Shown: positions 1-6,519 of the stretch, piece after piece
Numbering within the stretch: position 1 is the stretch's first letter
How the letters are laid out: every line of letters begins with the position of its first letter
DNA from: Bacteroidaceae bacterium
GTDB taxonomy: Bacteria; Bacteroidota; Bacteroidia; Bacteroidales; Bacteroidaceae
Length of the DNA stretch: 15,288 bases
Reading direction: 5' to 3'
Assembly: GCA_017383665.1 (NCBI GenBank)
Contig: JAFNWA010000101.1
Coordinates: forward strand, 1 to 15,288
Program-made: the position numbers and the translations under genes
The notes under the pieces: model-generated
What the model saw: only the letters and a program-made list of their open reading frames with translations
The model's database searches: none
Told to the model about the DNA's origin: nothing

Positions 1-184
1 AAATTCAAGAAAAATGCAAAATATTTTTCTCCTCACCACCCACGCAGTATCACTTTTTACATTTTTTGTCTATTTATGATAAAATCAAACTATAAAATGA
101 GCTATTTCAACTGGGAGTTTTTTATCAATCCATAAGAAAAAAAACAGAAACTTGCATATTGTTCATTAAAATAGGGACTTTTGT
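1..184. other. AT-rich non-coding leader upstream of dnaG
   Basis: This stretch carries no convincing gene on either strand. It is strongly AT-rich with several T-runs (around 55-67 and 118-123) and holds the upstream part of the dnaG control region. A TTG codon at 159 opens the dnaG frame further upstream, but that extension has low-complexity content and contains the promoter, so I treat it as untranslated. I see no clear hairpin terminator for a gene to the left. Confidence 0.5.
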
Positions 185-215
185 TTTGAACAACGACGAG
201 TTTGCCGTATCTTTA
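185..215 (+). promoter_or_regulatory. Bacteroidota-type promoter of dnaG
   Basis: A TTTG box at 185-188 is followed by 19 bases and then TATCTTTA at 208-215. This fits the Bacteroidota housekeeping consensus TTTG-N19-21-TAnnTTTG, with five of the six fixed bases of the -7 box matching. Transcription would start near 222, about 18 bases before the ATG at 240. Because the promoter lies inside the possible TTG-initiated extension, it also argues that translation starts at 240. The consensus is established knowledge; its use here is inferred. Confidence 0.6.
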
Positions 216-239
216 CGATATATTTATATAAATAAGGTA

Positions 240-2276
240 ATGGCATATTCCGACAATCATAGATACAAGATAGACAGGGAAACTATTGAACGCATCCTTG
301 ACAGCGCGAAAATCGAGGAGGTGGTCGGAGACTTTGTGACATTGAAACGACGAGGAGTCAACTTGATTGGCCTTTGTCCTTTTCACAATGAGAAAACCCC
401 GTCATTCACCGTTTCGCCGGCCAAGAACCTGTGCAAGTGCTTCGGCTGTGGCAAAGGAGGCAACCCGGTGCACTTCATAATGGAACATGAGCAACTGAGT
501 TACTACGAAGCACTCAGGTGGTTGGCGAAAAAATACCATATTGAGATAAAGGAACGCGAGATGACCGATGAGGAGAAACGCGAGGAGAGCATACGCGAAA
601 GCCTTTTTGTCATCAACCAGTATGCCCTGCAGCATTTCATTGACACATTACACGAGAGCGAAGAGGGGCAAGCCATCGGATTGAACTACTTCCGTCACCG
701 CGGTCTGCGCGACGAGACAATAAAGAAGTTCTGCCTGGGTTATTCATTTGAGCGCCGTGACAGTTTTGCCAAGAAGGCCGTGGCTGCCGGCTACAACCCC
801 GAACTCATTGCAAAGACCGGTGTATGCTACAGCACCGATGACGGTCGCTTGCAGGATCGCTTTTGGGGGCGCGTCATATTCCCGGTGCATACCATCTCGG
901 GCAAGATTGTCGCATTCGGAGGACGCATACTGCAGAACAATGCCAAGGCTGCGAAATATGTCAACTCGCCCGAGAGCGAGATATACCACAAGAGCGACCA
1001 CCTCTATGGCCTCTACTTCTCAAAGCAGGCAATAATACAGAAAGACCACTGCATCCTTGTAGAGGGCTATCTCGATGTAATATCGATGCACCAGTCGGGC
1101 ATACAGAATGTCGTTGCCTCATCGGGCACTTCACTCACAACGGGACAGATAAAGCTCATACACCGCTTTACCAAAAACATAACACTGCTGTATGATGGTG
1201 ACAAAGCCGGTATAAAGGCATCAATACGCGGTATTGACATGCTGCTCGAGGAGGGCATGAACATCAATGTGGTGCTGCTACCCGAAGGGGAAGACCCAGA
1301 CAGCTATGCACAGACACACTCCACCGAGGAGGTTGAGCAATATATTGAGAGAAACAAGGTCGATTTCATCCGTTTCAAGACCAATCTGTTGCTCGACGAG
1401 GTGGGCGAAGACCCCATTCGCCGCGCAGGGCTTGTAAGCGATGTTGTAAAAAGTATCGCTGTGGTACCGAACGAGATTTTGCGTAGCGAATATATAAAGA
1501 AGTGCGGCGAGATGCTCAACATCACCGAGCAAATTCTCGTCAAGGAGGTAGCAAAGCTGAGAAAACAGAAAGCCGAAGAGATACAGAAGAAACCATCACA
1601 GGCAGCAGCAAATACAGATGAAGAAAATGGCACCGACACTGATGGTACACCGGCAATAAACGAGTTCCAGCAGAGCATAATAAGCAGTTACGGCAACCCA
1701 CTCCACAACAAGGAGAGAGCCATAATAGAGTTCCTGCTAAAGAACGGAAGCAAGATGTTGCAGGTTCCCGAGAACAAAATAACCAATACACCGGCATTTA
1801 CAGAGACTGTGGCATCACACCTCTACTATTCATTCAAGGACGATGGTATTGAATTGTCTCATCCTTTATACAAAAGAATATTTGACGAAGCCGGAGAACA
1901 TGCAAACATCGCAGGTTTCGACCCCGAGAGCCACTTTATGGCGCACCCTGATGTTGAAATATCAAAACTGACGGCAGAGTTGTGCGGAGAGCGCCACCTC
2001 CTGAGCAAGACATTCACCGAACAGGCCGGCGACGAGCGCAACGAACAGGCTGTGATGTTCGAGCAGACCACACGCCTTGCCATAGCCTACAAACTGAGCA
2101 TTGTTGACGACATGCTCAAGAGCACCATGAACCGCCTCAAAGACCCTGCAACCATAAGCAACCCGGCTGCATTGCAGGAAGCCATGGAAGATTTCAAATT
2201 CCTGAAAGAGACACAGGGCGCACTCAACGATGTACTGAAAAGCCACGGATTCGGCAACGTTGCAATGAATGTTTAA
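240..2276 (+). CDS. dnaG: DNA primase DnaG
   Basis: DnaG synthesises the short RNA primers that start leading- and lagging-strand DNA synthesis, working with the replicative helicase DnaB. From the ATG at 240 the protein is 678 aa. The N-terminal CHC2 zinc-binding domain has ligands C46 and H49 (CPFH) and C67 and C70 (CFGC). The RNA-polymerase domain contains the TOPRIM motifs: E275 in VEGYLDV and the acidic pair D319/D321 in YDGDKAG. The last roughly 250 residues are poorly conserved and should form the helicase-interacting part. The protein is longer than the E. coli enzyme (581 aa), as is common in Bacteroidota. A TTG at 159 would add 27 residues, but the promoter lies within that extension, so the ATG at 240 is preferred. 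The gene stands alone, converging on folE, and its stop codon sits inside a perfect inverted repeat. Confidence 0.96.
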   Translation: MAYSDNHRYKIDRETIERILDSAKIEEVVGDFVTLKRRGVNLIGLCPFHNEKTPSFTVSPAKNLCKCFGCGKGGNPVHFIMEHEQLSYYEALRWLAKKYHIEIKEREMTDEEKREESIRESLFVINQYALQHFIDTLHESEEGQAIGLNYFRHRGLRDETIKKFCLGYSFERRDSFAKKAVAAGYNPELIAKTGVCYSTDDGRLQDRFWGRVIFPVHTISGKIVAFGGRILQNNAKAAKYVNSPESEIYHKSDHLYGLYFSKQAIIQKDHCILVEGYLDVISMHQSGIQNVVASSGTSLTTGQIKLIHRFTKNITLLYDGDKAGIKASIRGIDMLLEEGMNINVVLLPEGEDPDSYAQTHSTEEVEQYIERNKVDFIRFKTNLLLDEVGEDPIRRAGLVSDVVKSIAVVPNEILRSEYIKKCGEMLNITEQILVKEVAKLRKQKAEEIQKKPSQAAANTDEENGTDTDGTPAINEFQQSIISSYGNPLHNKERAIIEFLLKNGSKMLQVPENKITNTPAFTETVASHLYYSFKDDGIELSHPLYKRIFDEAGEHANIAGFDPESHFMAHPDVEISKLTAELCGERHLLSKTFTEQAGDERNEQAVMFEQTTRLAIAYKLSIVDDMLKSTMNRLKDPATISNPAALQEAMEDFKFLKETQGALNDVLKSHGFGNVAMNV

Positions 2277-2297
2277 TGTTCCTGGAACATTAAACAT
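2269..2297. repeat. Perfect 14-bp inverted repeat over the dnaG stop
   Basis: Two 14-base arms (2269-2282 and 2284-2297) are exact reverse complements around a single T at 2283. The TAA stop of dnaG (2274-2276) lies inside the left arm. The arms are AT-rich and no T-run follows, so it is not a classic intrinsic terminator. It could shield the 3' end of the mRNA, mark the edge of an inserted repeat, or be one of the AATGTT-rich intergenic repeats that I recall being common in this phylum. The symmetry is seen directly; the role is unknown. Confidence 0.8.
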
Positions 2298-2330
2298 CGC
2301 CAATACGAGCAGTGATAGGTCGCAGGTAGC

Positions 2331-2406
2331 ACTCCCTCCCCTCAGCCACGGCGTGGCAGCTAATTCCTCCTCTGTTTTAGGGGAGGTGTCCGAAGGACGG
2401 AGGGGT
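2331..2406. repeat. Cloverleaf-shaped structured repeat element
   Basis: Outer arms at 2331-2339 and 2399-2406 pair over 8 bp with one bulged C. They enclose three hairpins: 2345-2350 with 2352-2357 (GCCACG/CGTGGC), 2366-2372 with 2380-2386 (7 bp, one G-T pair, 7-base loop), and 2388-2391 with 2395-2398 (GTCC/GGAC around GAA). The whole folds like a four-way junction. It resembles short pyrimidine/purine-rich intergenic repeats I recall from many Bacteroidales genomes, which points to a non-autonomous repeat family rather than a gene. Multi-copy status cannot be tested within this window. Confidence 0.65.
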
Positions 2407-2590
2407 ATTTGGCAGGGGAGCAGTTTTATTTATGCCCTGCGGGTCGCGAAAGCAAGTGTCGGCAATATACCCTAAACAACATTGCCAAATTTTGTAGCAC
2501 ACGATGTATGATTAACCGCAGTTTTCACCTCTCCGCTTTCCGTTTGTGACGCTCGCACGCGTATATTAATAAGGTATATAAAAATCGAAA
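2407..2590. other. Gene-free spacer between repeat elements
   Basis: I see no gene here. The only regularity is a widely spaced 8-bp inverted repeat, ATTTGGCA at 2407-2414 and TGCCAAAT at 2483-2490, which might form the base of a larger fold but could be chance. The short frame crossing from the dnaG stop into this spacer is built from repeat sequence and looks like no protein. Confidence 0.5.
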
Positions 2591-2626
2591 CAGGTTGCTC
2601 CTTTCGGGGCAACCTGCCTTATTTTT
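2591..2626 (+). terminator. Rho-independent terminator, probably for dnaG
   Basis: CAGGTTGC at 2591-2598 pairs perfectly with GCAACCTG at 2609-2616, and the C-rich/G-rich inner bases can extend the stem around a TTTC loop. The hairpin is followed by a T-rich tract at 2619-2626. This is the strongest intrinsic terminator downstream of dnaG, although it lies about 310 bp beyond the stop codon. Confidence 0.75.
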
Positions 2627-2635
2627 GAACAGCAA

Positions 2636-2715
2636 TGTCATTTCGACGATTGCAATGAGGAGAAATCTCTTCCTGCATTACAATTAGAGATTCCTAACCT
2701 GCGTTCGGAATGACA
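2636..2715. repeat. 80-bp palindromic MITE-like repeat
   Basis: Imperfect terminal inverted repeats, TGTCATTTCGACG at 2636-2648 and CGTTCGGAATGACA at 2702-2715, bracket an inner perfect pair: AATCTCT at 2664-2670 and AGAGATT at 2686-2692. Palindromes beginning TGTCATTTCGA and carrying an AGAAATCTC core are, from memory, frequent between genes in Bacteroidales. I therefore call it a small non-autonomous palindromic repeat. No target-site duplication is evident and there is no coding capacity. Confidence 0.65.
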
Positions 2716-2733
2716 TTTCACGCAGTTTATCAA

Positions 2734-2783
2734 TCTCCCTCCACTACGCTCGTCCCTCTTAGCTAAGAGGGAGAGTTTTGTTC
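2734..2783 (+). terminator. Palindrome plus T-tract between dnaG and folE
   Basis: A perfect 20-bp palindrome at 2753-2772 (TCCCTCTTAGC and its mirror) is followed on the plus strand by a T-rich tract at 2776-2783, giving a second terminator-like signal. An alternative pairing joins TCTCCCTC at 2734-2741 to GAGGGAGA at 2767-2774. That gives outer arms like those of the 2331-2406 element, so this may be a shortened relative of the repeat that also stops transcription. No clear T-run follows on the minus strand, so it is weaker evidence for a folE terminator. Confidence 0.55.
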
Positions 2784-2805
2784 TTCAATCCGTAGAGTAT
2801 AATTA

Positions 2806-3387
2806 TCATTTATTGCGCAACAGATTCATGAACTCCTCGCGGGTCTTTGCCTGGTTGAATGCACCGCAAAAGTCGGATGTTGTGGTAATGGAATTCTGTT
2901 TTTTCACGCCACGCATCTGCATGCACATGTGCTGCGCCTCGACAACAACCATAACACCAAGCGGATTCAGGGTCTTTTGGATACACTCCTTGATTTGCAG
3001 CGTGAGCCTCTCCTGCACCTGCAGACGACGCGAAAAGACCTCTACAACACGGGCAATCTTGCTCAATCCGGTTATATAACCATTGGGGATATATGCCACA
3101 TGCACTTTGCCAAAGAACGGCAATATGTGATGCTCGCACAACGAGTAGAAGTCAATATCCTTGACTATCACCATCTGGCTATAGTCTTCCTTGAACATTG
3201 CAGCACGCAGAATAGCCTCCGGGTCCTCATTATAGCCGGCAGTCGTGTCAAGAATGGCACGCGCCACACGCTCGGGAGTCTTTACAAGACCCTCGCGTTC
3301 CACATCTTCGCCAATGAGTCCAAGCATTTTGCTGCAGCACTCCTTGAGCCCCTCAATACGCATATCTCTATCCTCTCCGCTCATCAT
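2806..3387 (-). CDS. folE: GTP cyclohydrolase I
   Basis: FolE converts GTP to 7,8-dihydroneopterin triphosphate, the entry step to folate; the same product also feeds queuosine synthesis. The 193-aa length is normal for bacterial type IA enzymes. The zinc ligands are visible as C84 and H87 in CEHH and C155 in HMCMQMRG. The family signatures LVKTPERVA (34-42) and QVQERLT (123-129) are intact. It is the last gene of the minus-strand operon, starting 4 bp after the SPOR gene stops. FolK lies in the other operon of the window, so folate genes are split between two transcripts. The start could also be the second Met, one codon later. No zinc- or folate-responsive site is visible just upstream. Confidence 0.95.
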   Translation of the reverse strand: MMSGEDRDMRIEGLKECCSKMLGLIGEDVEREGLVKTPERVARAILDTTAGYNEDPEAILRAAMFKEDYSQMVIVKDIDFYSLCEHHILPFFGKVHVAYIPNGYITGLSKIARVVEVFSRRLQVQERLTLQIKECIQKTLNPLGVMVVVEAQHMCMQMRGVKKQNSITTTSDFCGAFNQAKTREEFMNLLRNK

Positions 3388-3391
3388 TTTG

Positions 3392-3835
3392 TCAATAAGG
3401 CAGGTTAATCAAACATTTCTTTACAGAAATTTCCTTAAACTTTTTCGTTTTTCTCAAACGGTACATTACCAGTTCGGCCTCCTCGCGTGTGCGGTAATCG
3501 CCATATTCGCAGGTTCTGATAGGTGATTCAAAGACAACATACACCTCGGCTCCCGGATAATTCTTGCGCATATAGTCGGCCATTGCATTGGCCTCATCAC
3601 GAGCCTGGCGCGAGTTGTTTCCTGAAAAGACAAGAACCCTGAAACCCTCGACCTGCTGCACCTCGCCATTCGTATTGGCCATCGAGCCCATCAAGTCCAT
3701 AAGTTTGTCGGGTTGGTTTATGCGCACCTTACCTTCTCCGCGGGCAAAACTTTCAATTTCGGCAACAATGTTGCTCTGTGCCCCGGCATACAGGGCACAG
3801 AACAGCATTGAGATAAGTATCGCAAAGCGTTTCAT
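3392..3835 (-). CDS. Secreted SPOR-domain protein
   Basis: This is a small exported protein of 147 aa. Residues 1-20 form a signal peptide (basic KR, hydrophobic core, cleavage near GAQ-S). Residues about 64-142 look like a SPOR domain, beginning FRVLVFSGN and containing the typical CEYGDYRTREEA stretch (109-120). SPOR domains bind peptidoglycan stripped of stem peptides, usually at the division septum, so a role in the periplasm at the wall is inferred. There is no lipobox cysteine after the signal peptide and no enzymatic domain. Its ATG overlaps the tpiA stop (TAATG), so the two are probably translationally coupled. A more specific function cannot be read from the sequence. Confidence 0.82.
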   Translation of the reverse strand: MKRFAILISMLFCALYAGAQSNIVAEIESFARGEGKVRINQPDKLMDLMGSMANTNGEVQQVEGFRVLVFSGNNSRQARDEANAMADYMRKNYPGAEVYVVFESPIRTCEYGDYRTREEAELVMYRLRKTKKFKEISVKKCLINLPY

Positions 3836-4593
3836 TACTTGAAAGCGTCAATGATACCCTTGAAATCGGCAACCTTGAGAGCTGCACCACCAATGAGACC
3901 ACCGTCAACATTAGGATTTGCGAAAAGCTCCTTAGCGTTGCTTGGTTTGCAGCTACCACCGTAGAGGATAGAGGTGTTCTCTGCAACCTCGTTGCCATAC
4001 TTCTCGGCGATGGTTGAGCGGATGTAAGCGTGAATCTCCTCGGCCTGCTCAGGAGTTGCTGTCAAACCTGTACCGATAGCCCATACCGGCTCGTAAGCGA
4101 GGATAATCTTTGAGAAGTCCTCGGCTGAGAGGTCATAGAGTGAACCTGCAAGCTGCTCATAAACAACCTGGTTCTGAATACCCTGGTTGCGCTCCTCAAG
4201 AACCTCACCGATGCAGAAGATAGGAGTCAAACCGTTTGCAAGAGCAAGCTGTACCTTCTCCTTGAGAATCTCAGCAGTCTCACCATAGTATGCACGACGC
4301 TCAGAGTGACCCAAGATAACATACTTTGCACCAGTTGATGCCACCATAGATGCAGAAACCTCACCTGTGTATGCACCAGAAACCTTGTCGGCGCAGTTCT
4401 CGGCACCAACACCAATGACAGCCTCGTCAACGATAGGAGTTACCGATGCAAGGTGAATGAATGGTGTACAGATTACTACATCACAATTTGGTTTGTCGGC
4501 TGCAAGTGCCTCGTTAAGTTCTTTTGCAAGAGCAATACCCTCCTGAAGATTCATGTTCATCTTCCAGTTACCTGCAACAATGTTCTTTCTCAT
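3835..4593 (-). CDS. tpiA: Triose-phosphate isomerase
   Basis: TpiA interconverts dihydroxyacetone phosphate and glyceraldehyde 3-phosphate in glycolysis and gluconeogenesis. The 252-aa protein has the full TIM-barrel signature set: N9 and K11 in AGNWKMN, catalytic H96 in GHSERR, catalytic E168 in AYEPVWAIGTG with the phosphate-gripping loop right after it, and the phosphate-binding segments YGGSC and GGLIGGA near the C-terminus. It starts 12 bp after the DoxX-like gene and overlaps the SPOR gene start by one base. Placing it inside an envelope/cofactor operon is unusual for a glycolytic gene. I recall a similar neighbourhood in Bacteroides. I find no separate strong promoter in the short gap before it, although that gap is very AT-rich. 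Confidence 0.97.
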   Translation of the reverse strand: MRKNIVAGNWKMNMNLQEGIALAKELNEALAADKPNCDVVICTPFIHLASVTPIVDEAVIGVGAENCADKVSGAYTGEVSASMVASTGAKYVILGHSERRAYYGETAEILKEKVQLALANGLTPIFCIGEVLEERNQGIQNQVVYEQLAGSLYDLSAEDFSKIILAYEPVWAIGTGLTATPEQAEEIHAYIRSTIAEKYGNEVAENTSILYGGSCKPSNAKELFANPNVDGGLIGGAALKVADFKGIIDAFK

Positions 4594-4605
4594 TTTTCTA
4601 AATTT

Positions 4606-5976
4606 TTAAAGGTTTATATTTTTATTTATATCACTTGATTCTGTATTTTCTTTTTCAGCTTCAACAATGTTTACCGTAGCAGTTTTCTGCTCCTCTGCAC
4701 CATTCTTGAGCGATTTCTTGCGTGCAAGATAGAGCCATAAGGATTCGAATGACACCACCAACAGCAAGCCGGCAAAGAGCAGAGCCACCCAAAACAGCCA
4801 CCCTTCGGCCTTGCCGTGTGAATTGGGCACCGCATCGGGCATCAGTGTTGGCGAGGATGCAAGTTCTTCAATATCCGGGATGTCCGACACATTCCACTTG
4901 CCGACAATAACGCCATCCTTCAAGAGCAGCAGACCTGGGTTGGAGCGAATCATTGAGCGCAACAGCATTTCATCGGCCCAATAAAGCGGATATTCGGCTC
5001 CGGTACGCTTGCACCACAATGCTATCTCATCATCGCCAGACGCTGTGGCTGCACAAAAACTGATACTATTGGCCTGGCAGTGGTCGTAGAGGTCATTTAT
5101 CTTGTCAACATGAGTCATTGATGCATTCTCGACCTTCTCAATGACGACAAGGCACACATACCCTGTGTCAGCGAGCAATTCATCTGCTATCTCAATATCC
5201 CATTCCCAATCAATGATAGAAAAGTTCTTAATTTGTGGAGCAATACCCTGCTTTACAAGTACAGCACGCGCTCCGACTCTTTCCCATTCTGCGTCGGGAA
5301 GGCTATCAGCCGGCAGGACAATCTCCTCTTCACCTCTTTGGTAAATACTCAGATATTCATATTCATCGGGAACAGAACTTACTTTGGCCCGCAAGTCCTC
5401 ACCGGTTGCATAAACGCCTGTATCTATCAGCGGAAGATGCATTATACTCACCGCCTGCATCGCGAATATGTATATAAACGAAAGCAGGACAAACAACCAG
5501 CGACTCTTCTTGCTAATCCCGCGCGCCAGGAACTTGCGACCACAAAAGACAACAATTGCAAAGAGAAGCAAAACGATGTTCTTTATGAAAGTAGTCCTGT
5601 TGGAGAGCGTTACAGTCTCTCCGAAACAGCCACAATCGTCAATTGAGCCATTCAGCCACAGATAGAGCGACAACGGCATAAAGAAAGACATTGCTATCAA
5701 CAACAACCATGGTACAACCCTACGGTATATGCCAACAAGCAGGAACAAGCCAAGCAGAAATTCAAAAGCCGACTGTGCAACAGCAATGGCAAGCAACCAA
5801 GTATCAGAGAGCTCTCCAATAGACATTATAGCGGTATATTCCTTGAGTTTATACATAGTCCCGACCGGATCGGCAGCCTTCAAGAAACCCGACAACATCA
5901 TCACAACCGCCAGCAGAATCCGGCAGGCAGTTATGATACTCCTGATACTTTTTTTATCCTTGTTCAGCAATACCAT
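4606..5976 (-). CDS. DoxX/MauE-like membrane protein with thioredoxin-like C-terminal domain
   Basis: This 456-aa inner-membrane protein has unknown function. The N-terminal half has about five hydrophobic segments (about 12-33, 60-83, 88-108, 130-146, 159-175) arranged as in DoxX/MauE proteins. Between the third and fourth sits DCGCFGE, with C115 and C117 as a CxC pair. Residues about 250-370 look like a thioredoxin-type fold: beta-rich start, a NPGLLLLKDG segment with P347 at the usual cis-proline place, but no CxxC active site. A last membrane segment (393-413) and a charged tail follow. It matches my memory of the DoxX-like family that databases name after BT_3928 of B. thetaiotaomicron, and the tpiA neighbour agrees. 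A redox or quinone-linked role is inference. Its start overlaps the DUF1599 gene end by 23 bp. Confidence 0.72.
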   Translation of the reverse strand: MVLLNKDKKSIRSIITACRILLAVVMMLSGFLKAADPVGTMYKLKEYTAIMSIGELSDTWLLAIAVAQSAFEFLLGLFLLVGIYRRVVPWLLLIAMSFFMPLSLYLWLNGSIDDCGCFGETVTLSNRTTFIKNIVLLLFAIVVFCGRKFLARGISKKSRWLFVLLSFIYIFAMQAVSIMHLPLIDTGVYATGEDLRAKVSSVPDEYEYLSIYQRGEEEIVLPADSLPDAEWERVGARAVLVKQGIAPQIKNFSIIDWEWDIEIADELLADTGYVCLVVIEKVENASMTHVDKINDLYDHCQANSISFCAATASGDDEIALWCKRTGAEYPLYWADEMLLRSMIRSNPGLLLLKDGVIVGKWNVSDIPDIEELASSPTLMPDAVPNSHGKAEGWLFWVALLFAGLLLVVSFESLWLYLARKKSLKNGAEEQKTATVNIVEAEKENTESSDINKNINL

Positions 5977-6505
5977 TCTTTATCAATGCAAAAACGGCAT
6001 AGTTTATCATATCCATGTAATTGGCATCAACACCCTCGGATACCTTTGTTACACCGCCAAGTTCCTCAATCTGCTTTGTACGCCATATTTTTGTGAGGAT
6101 AAGGTCGGTATATGATGTAGTGCGCATGCCACGCCAAGCCTCGTTATAATCGTGGTTTTTCTTCTTCATCAGTTCAAGAGTCTCCTTCGCCTTGATATCA
6201 TAGAGCGCCATAGCCTCATCGGGAGTGATGTCACAATCATCGGCAAAGCCCTTTTCAAGCTGCACAAGAGATATGAGGCCATAGTTCACAATACCAATAA
6301 ACTCCGGGACAATACCCTCGCCCACCATGTTCTCGGCGCCGGTCTCAAGATTGCGTATGCGCTTTGCTTTAATGAAAATCTGGTCGGTCAACGACTCGGG
6401 GCGCATTATTCGCCACGACGCGCCATAGTCATACAGTTTCTTGCTGAACAACTCGCGGCACACCGCCAACACCTTCTCGAACTCCTTGTTTGTATTGTTT
6501 GCCAT
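5954..6505 (-). CDS. DUF1599-family protein, internally duplicated
   Basis: This is a small soluble, mostly helical protein of 183 aa and unknown function. It fits the DUF1599 family, which I believe has been linked to nucleotide-modification proteins. The sequence is a clear internal duplication with an offset of 93-94 residues: DYGASWR (26-32) matches DYNEAWR (119-125), LTDQIFIKAKRI (39-50) matches YTDLILTKIWRT (132-143), and VNYG (73-76) matches INYA (167-170). Conserved acidic residues and the paired Trp-Arg suggest a ligand- or metal-binding helical fold, perhaps MazG-like, but this is inference. I start it at the ATG at 6505, giving MANNTNK. The upstream ATG at 6550 would run into the glycosyltransferase gene and adds a poorly conserved lysine-rich stretch. 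It lies 14 bp after the glycosyltransferase stop. Confidence 0.75.
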   Translation of the reverse strand: MANNTNKEFEKVLAVCRELFSKKLYDYGASWRIMRPESLTDQIFIKAKRIRNLETGAENMVGEGIVPEFIGIVNYGLISLVQLEKGFADDCDITPDEAMALYDIKAKETLELMKKKNHDYNEAWRGMRTTSYTDLILTKIWRTKQIEELGGVTKVSEGVDANYMDMINYAVFALIKNGIAEQG

Positions 6506-6519
6506 TATATAGTTCTTTT

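Noticed and set aside
2331..2406. tRNA or tmRNA reading of the cloverleaf element
   Set aside because: No T-loop consensus, anticodon arm or acceptor end is present, and the arm lengths do not fit a tRNA.
2269..2475. 68-aa open frame after dnaG
   Set aside because: It is translated almost wholly from the inverted repeat and the cloverleaf element, with no protein-like conservation, promoter or start signal.
2407..2490. Insertion sequence bounded by ATTTGGCA/TGCCAAAT
   Set aside because: Only 8-bp arms, no transposase frame between them, and a length too short for an insertion sequence.
2929..3408. 159-aa plus-strand frame opposite folE
   Set aside because: Antisense to an intact, well-conserved folE; composition reflects the complementary strand and shows no motif.
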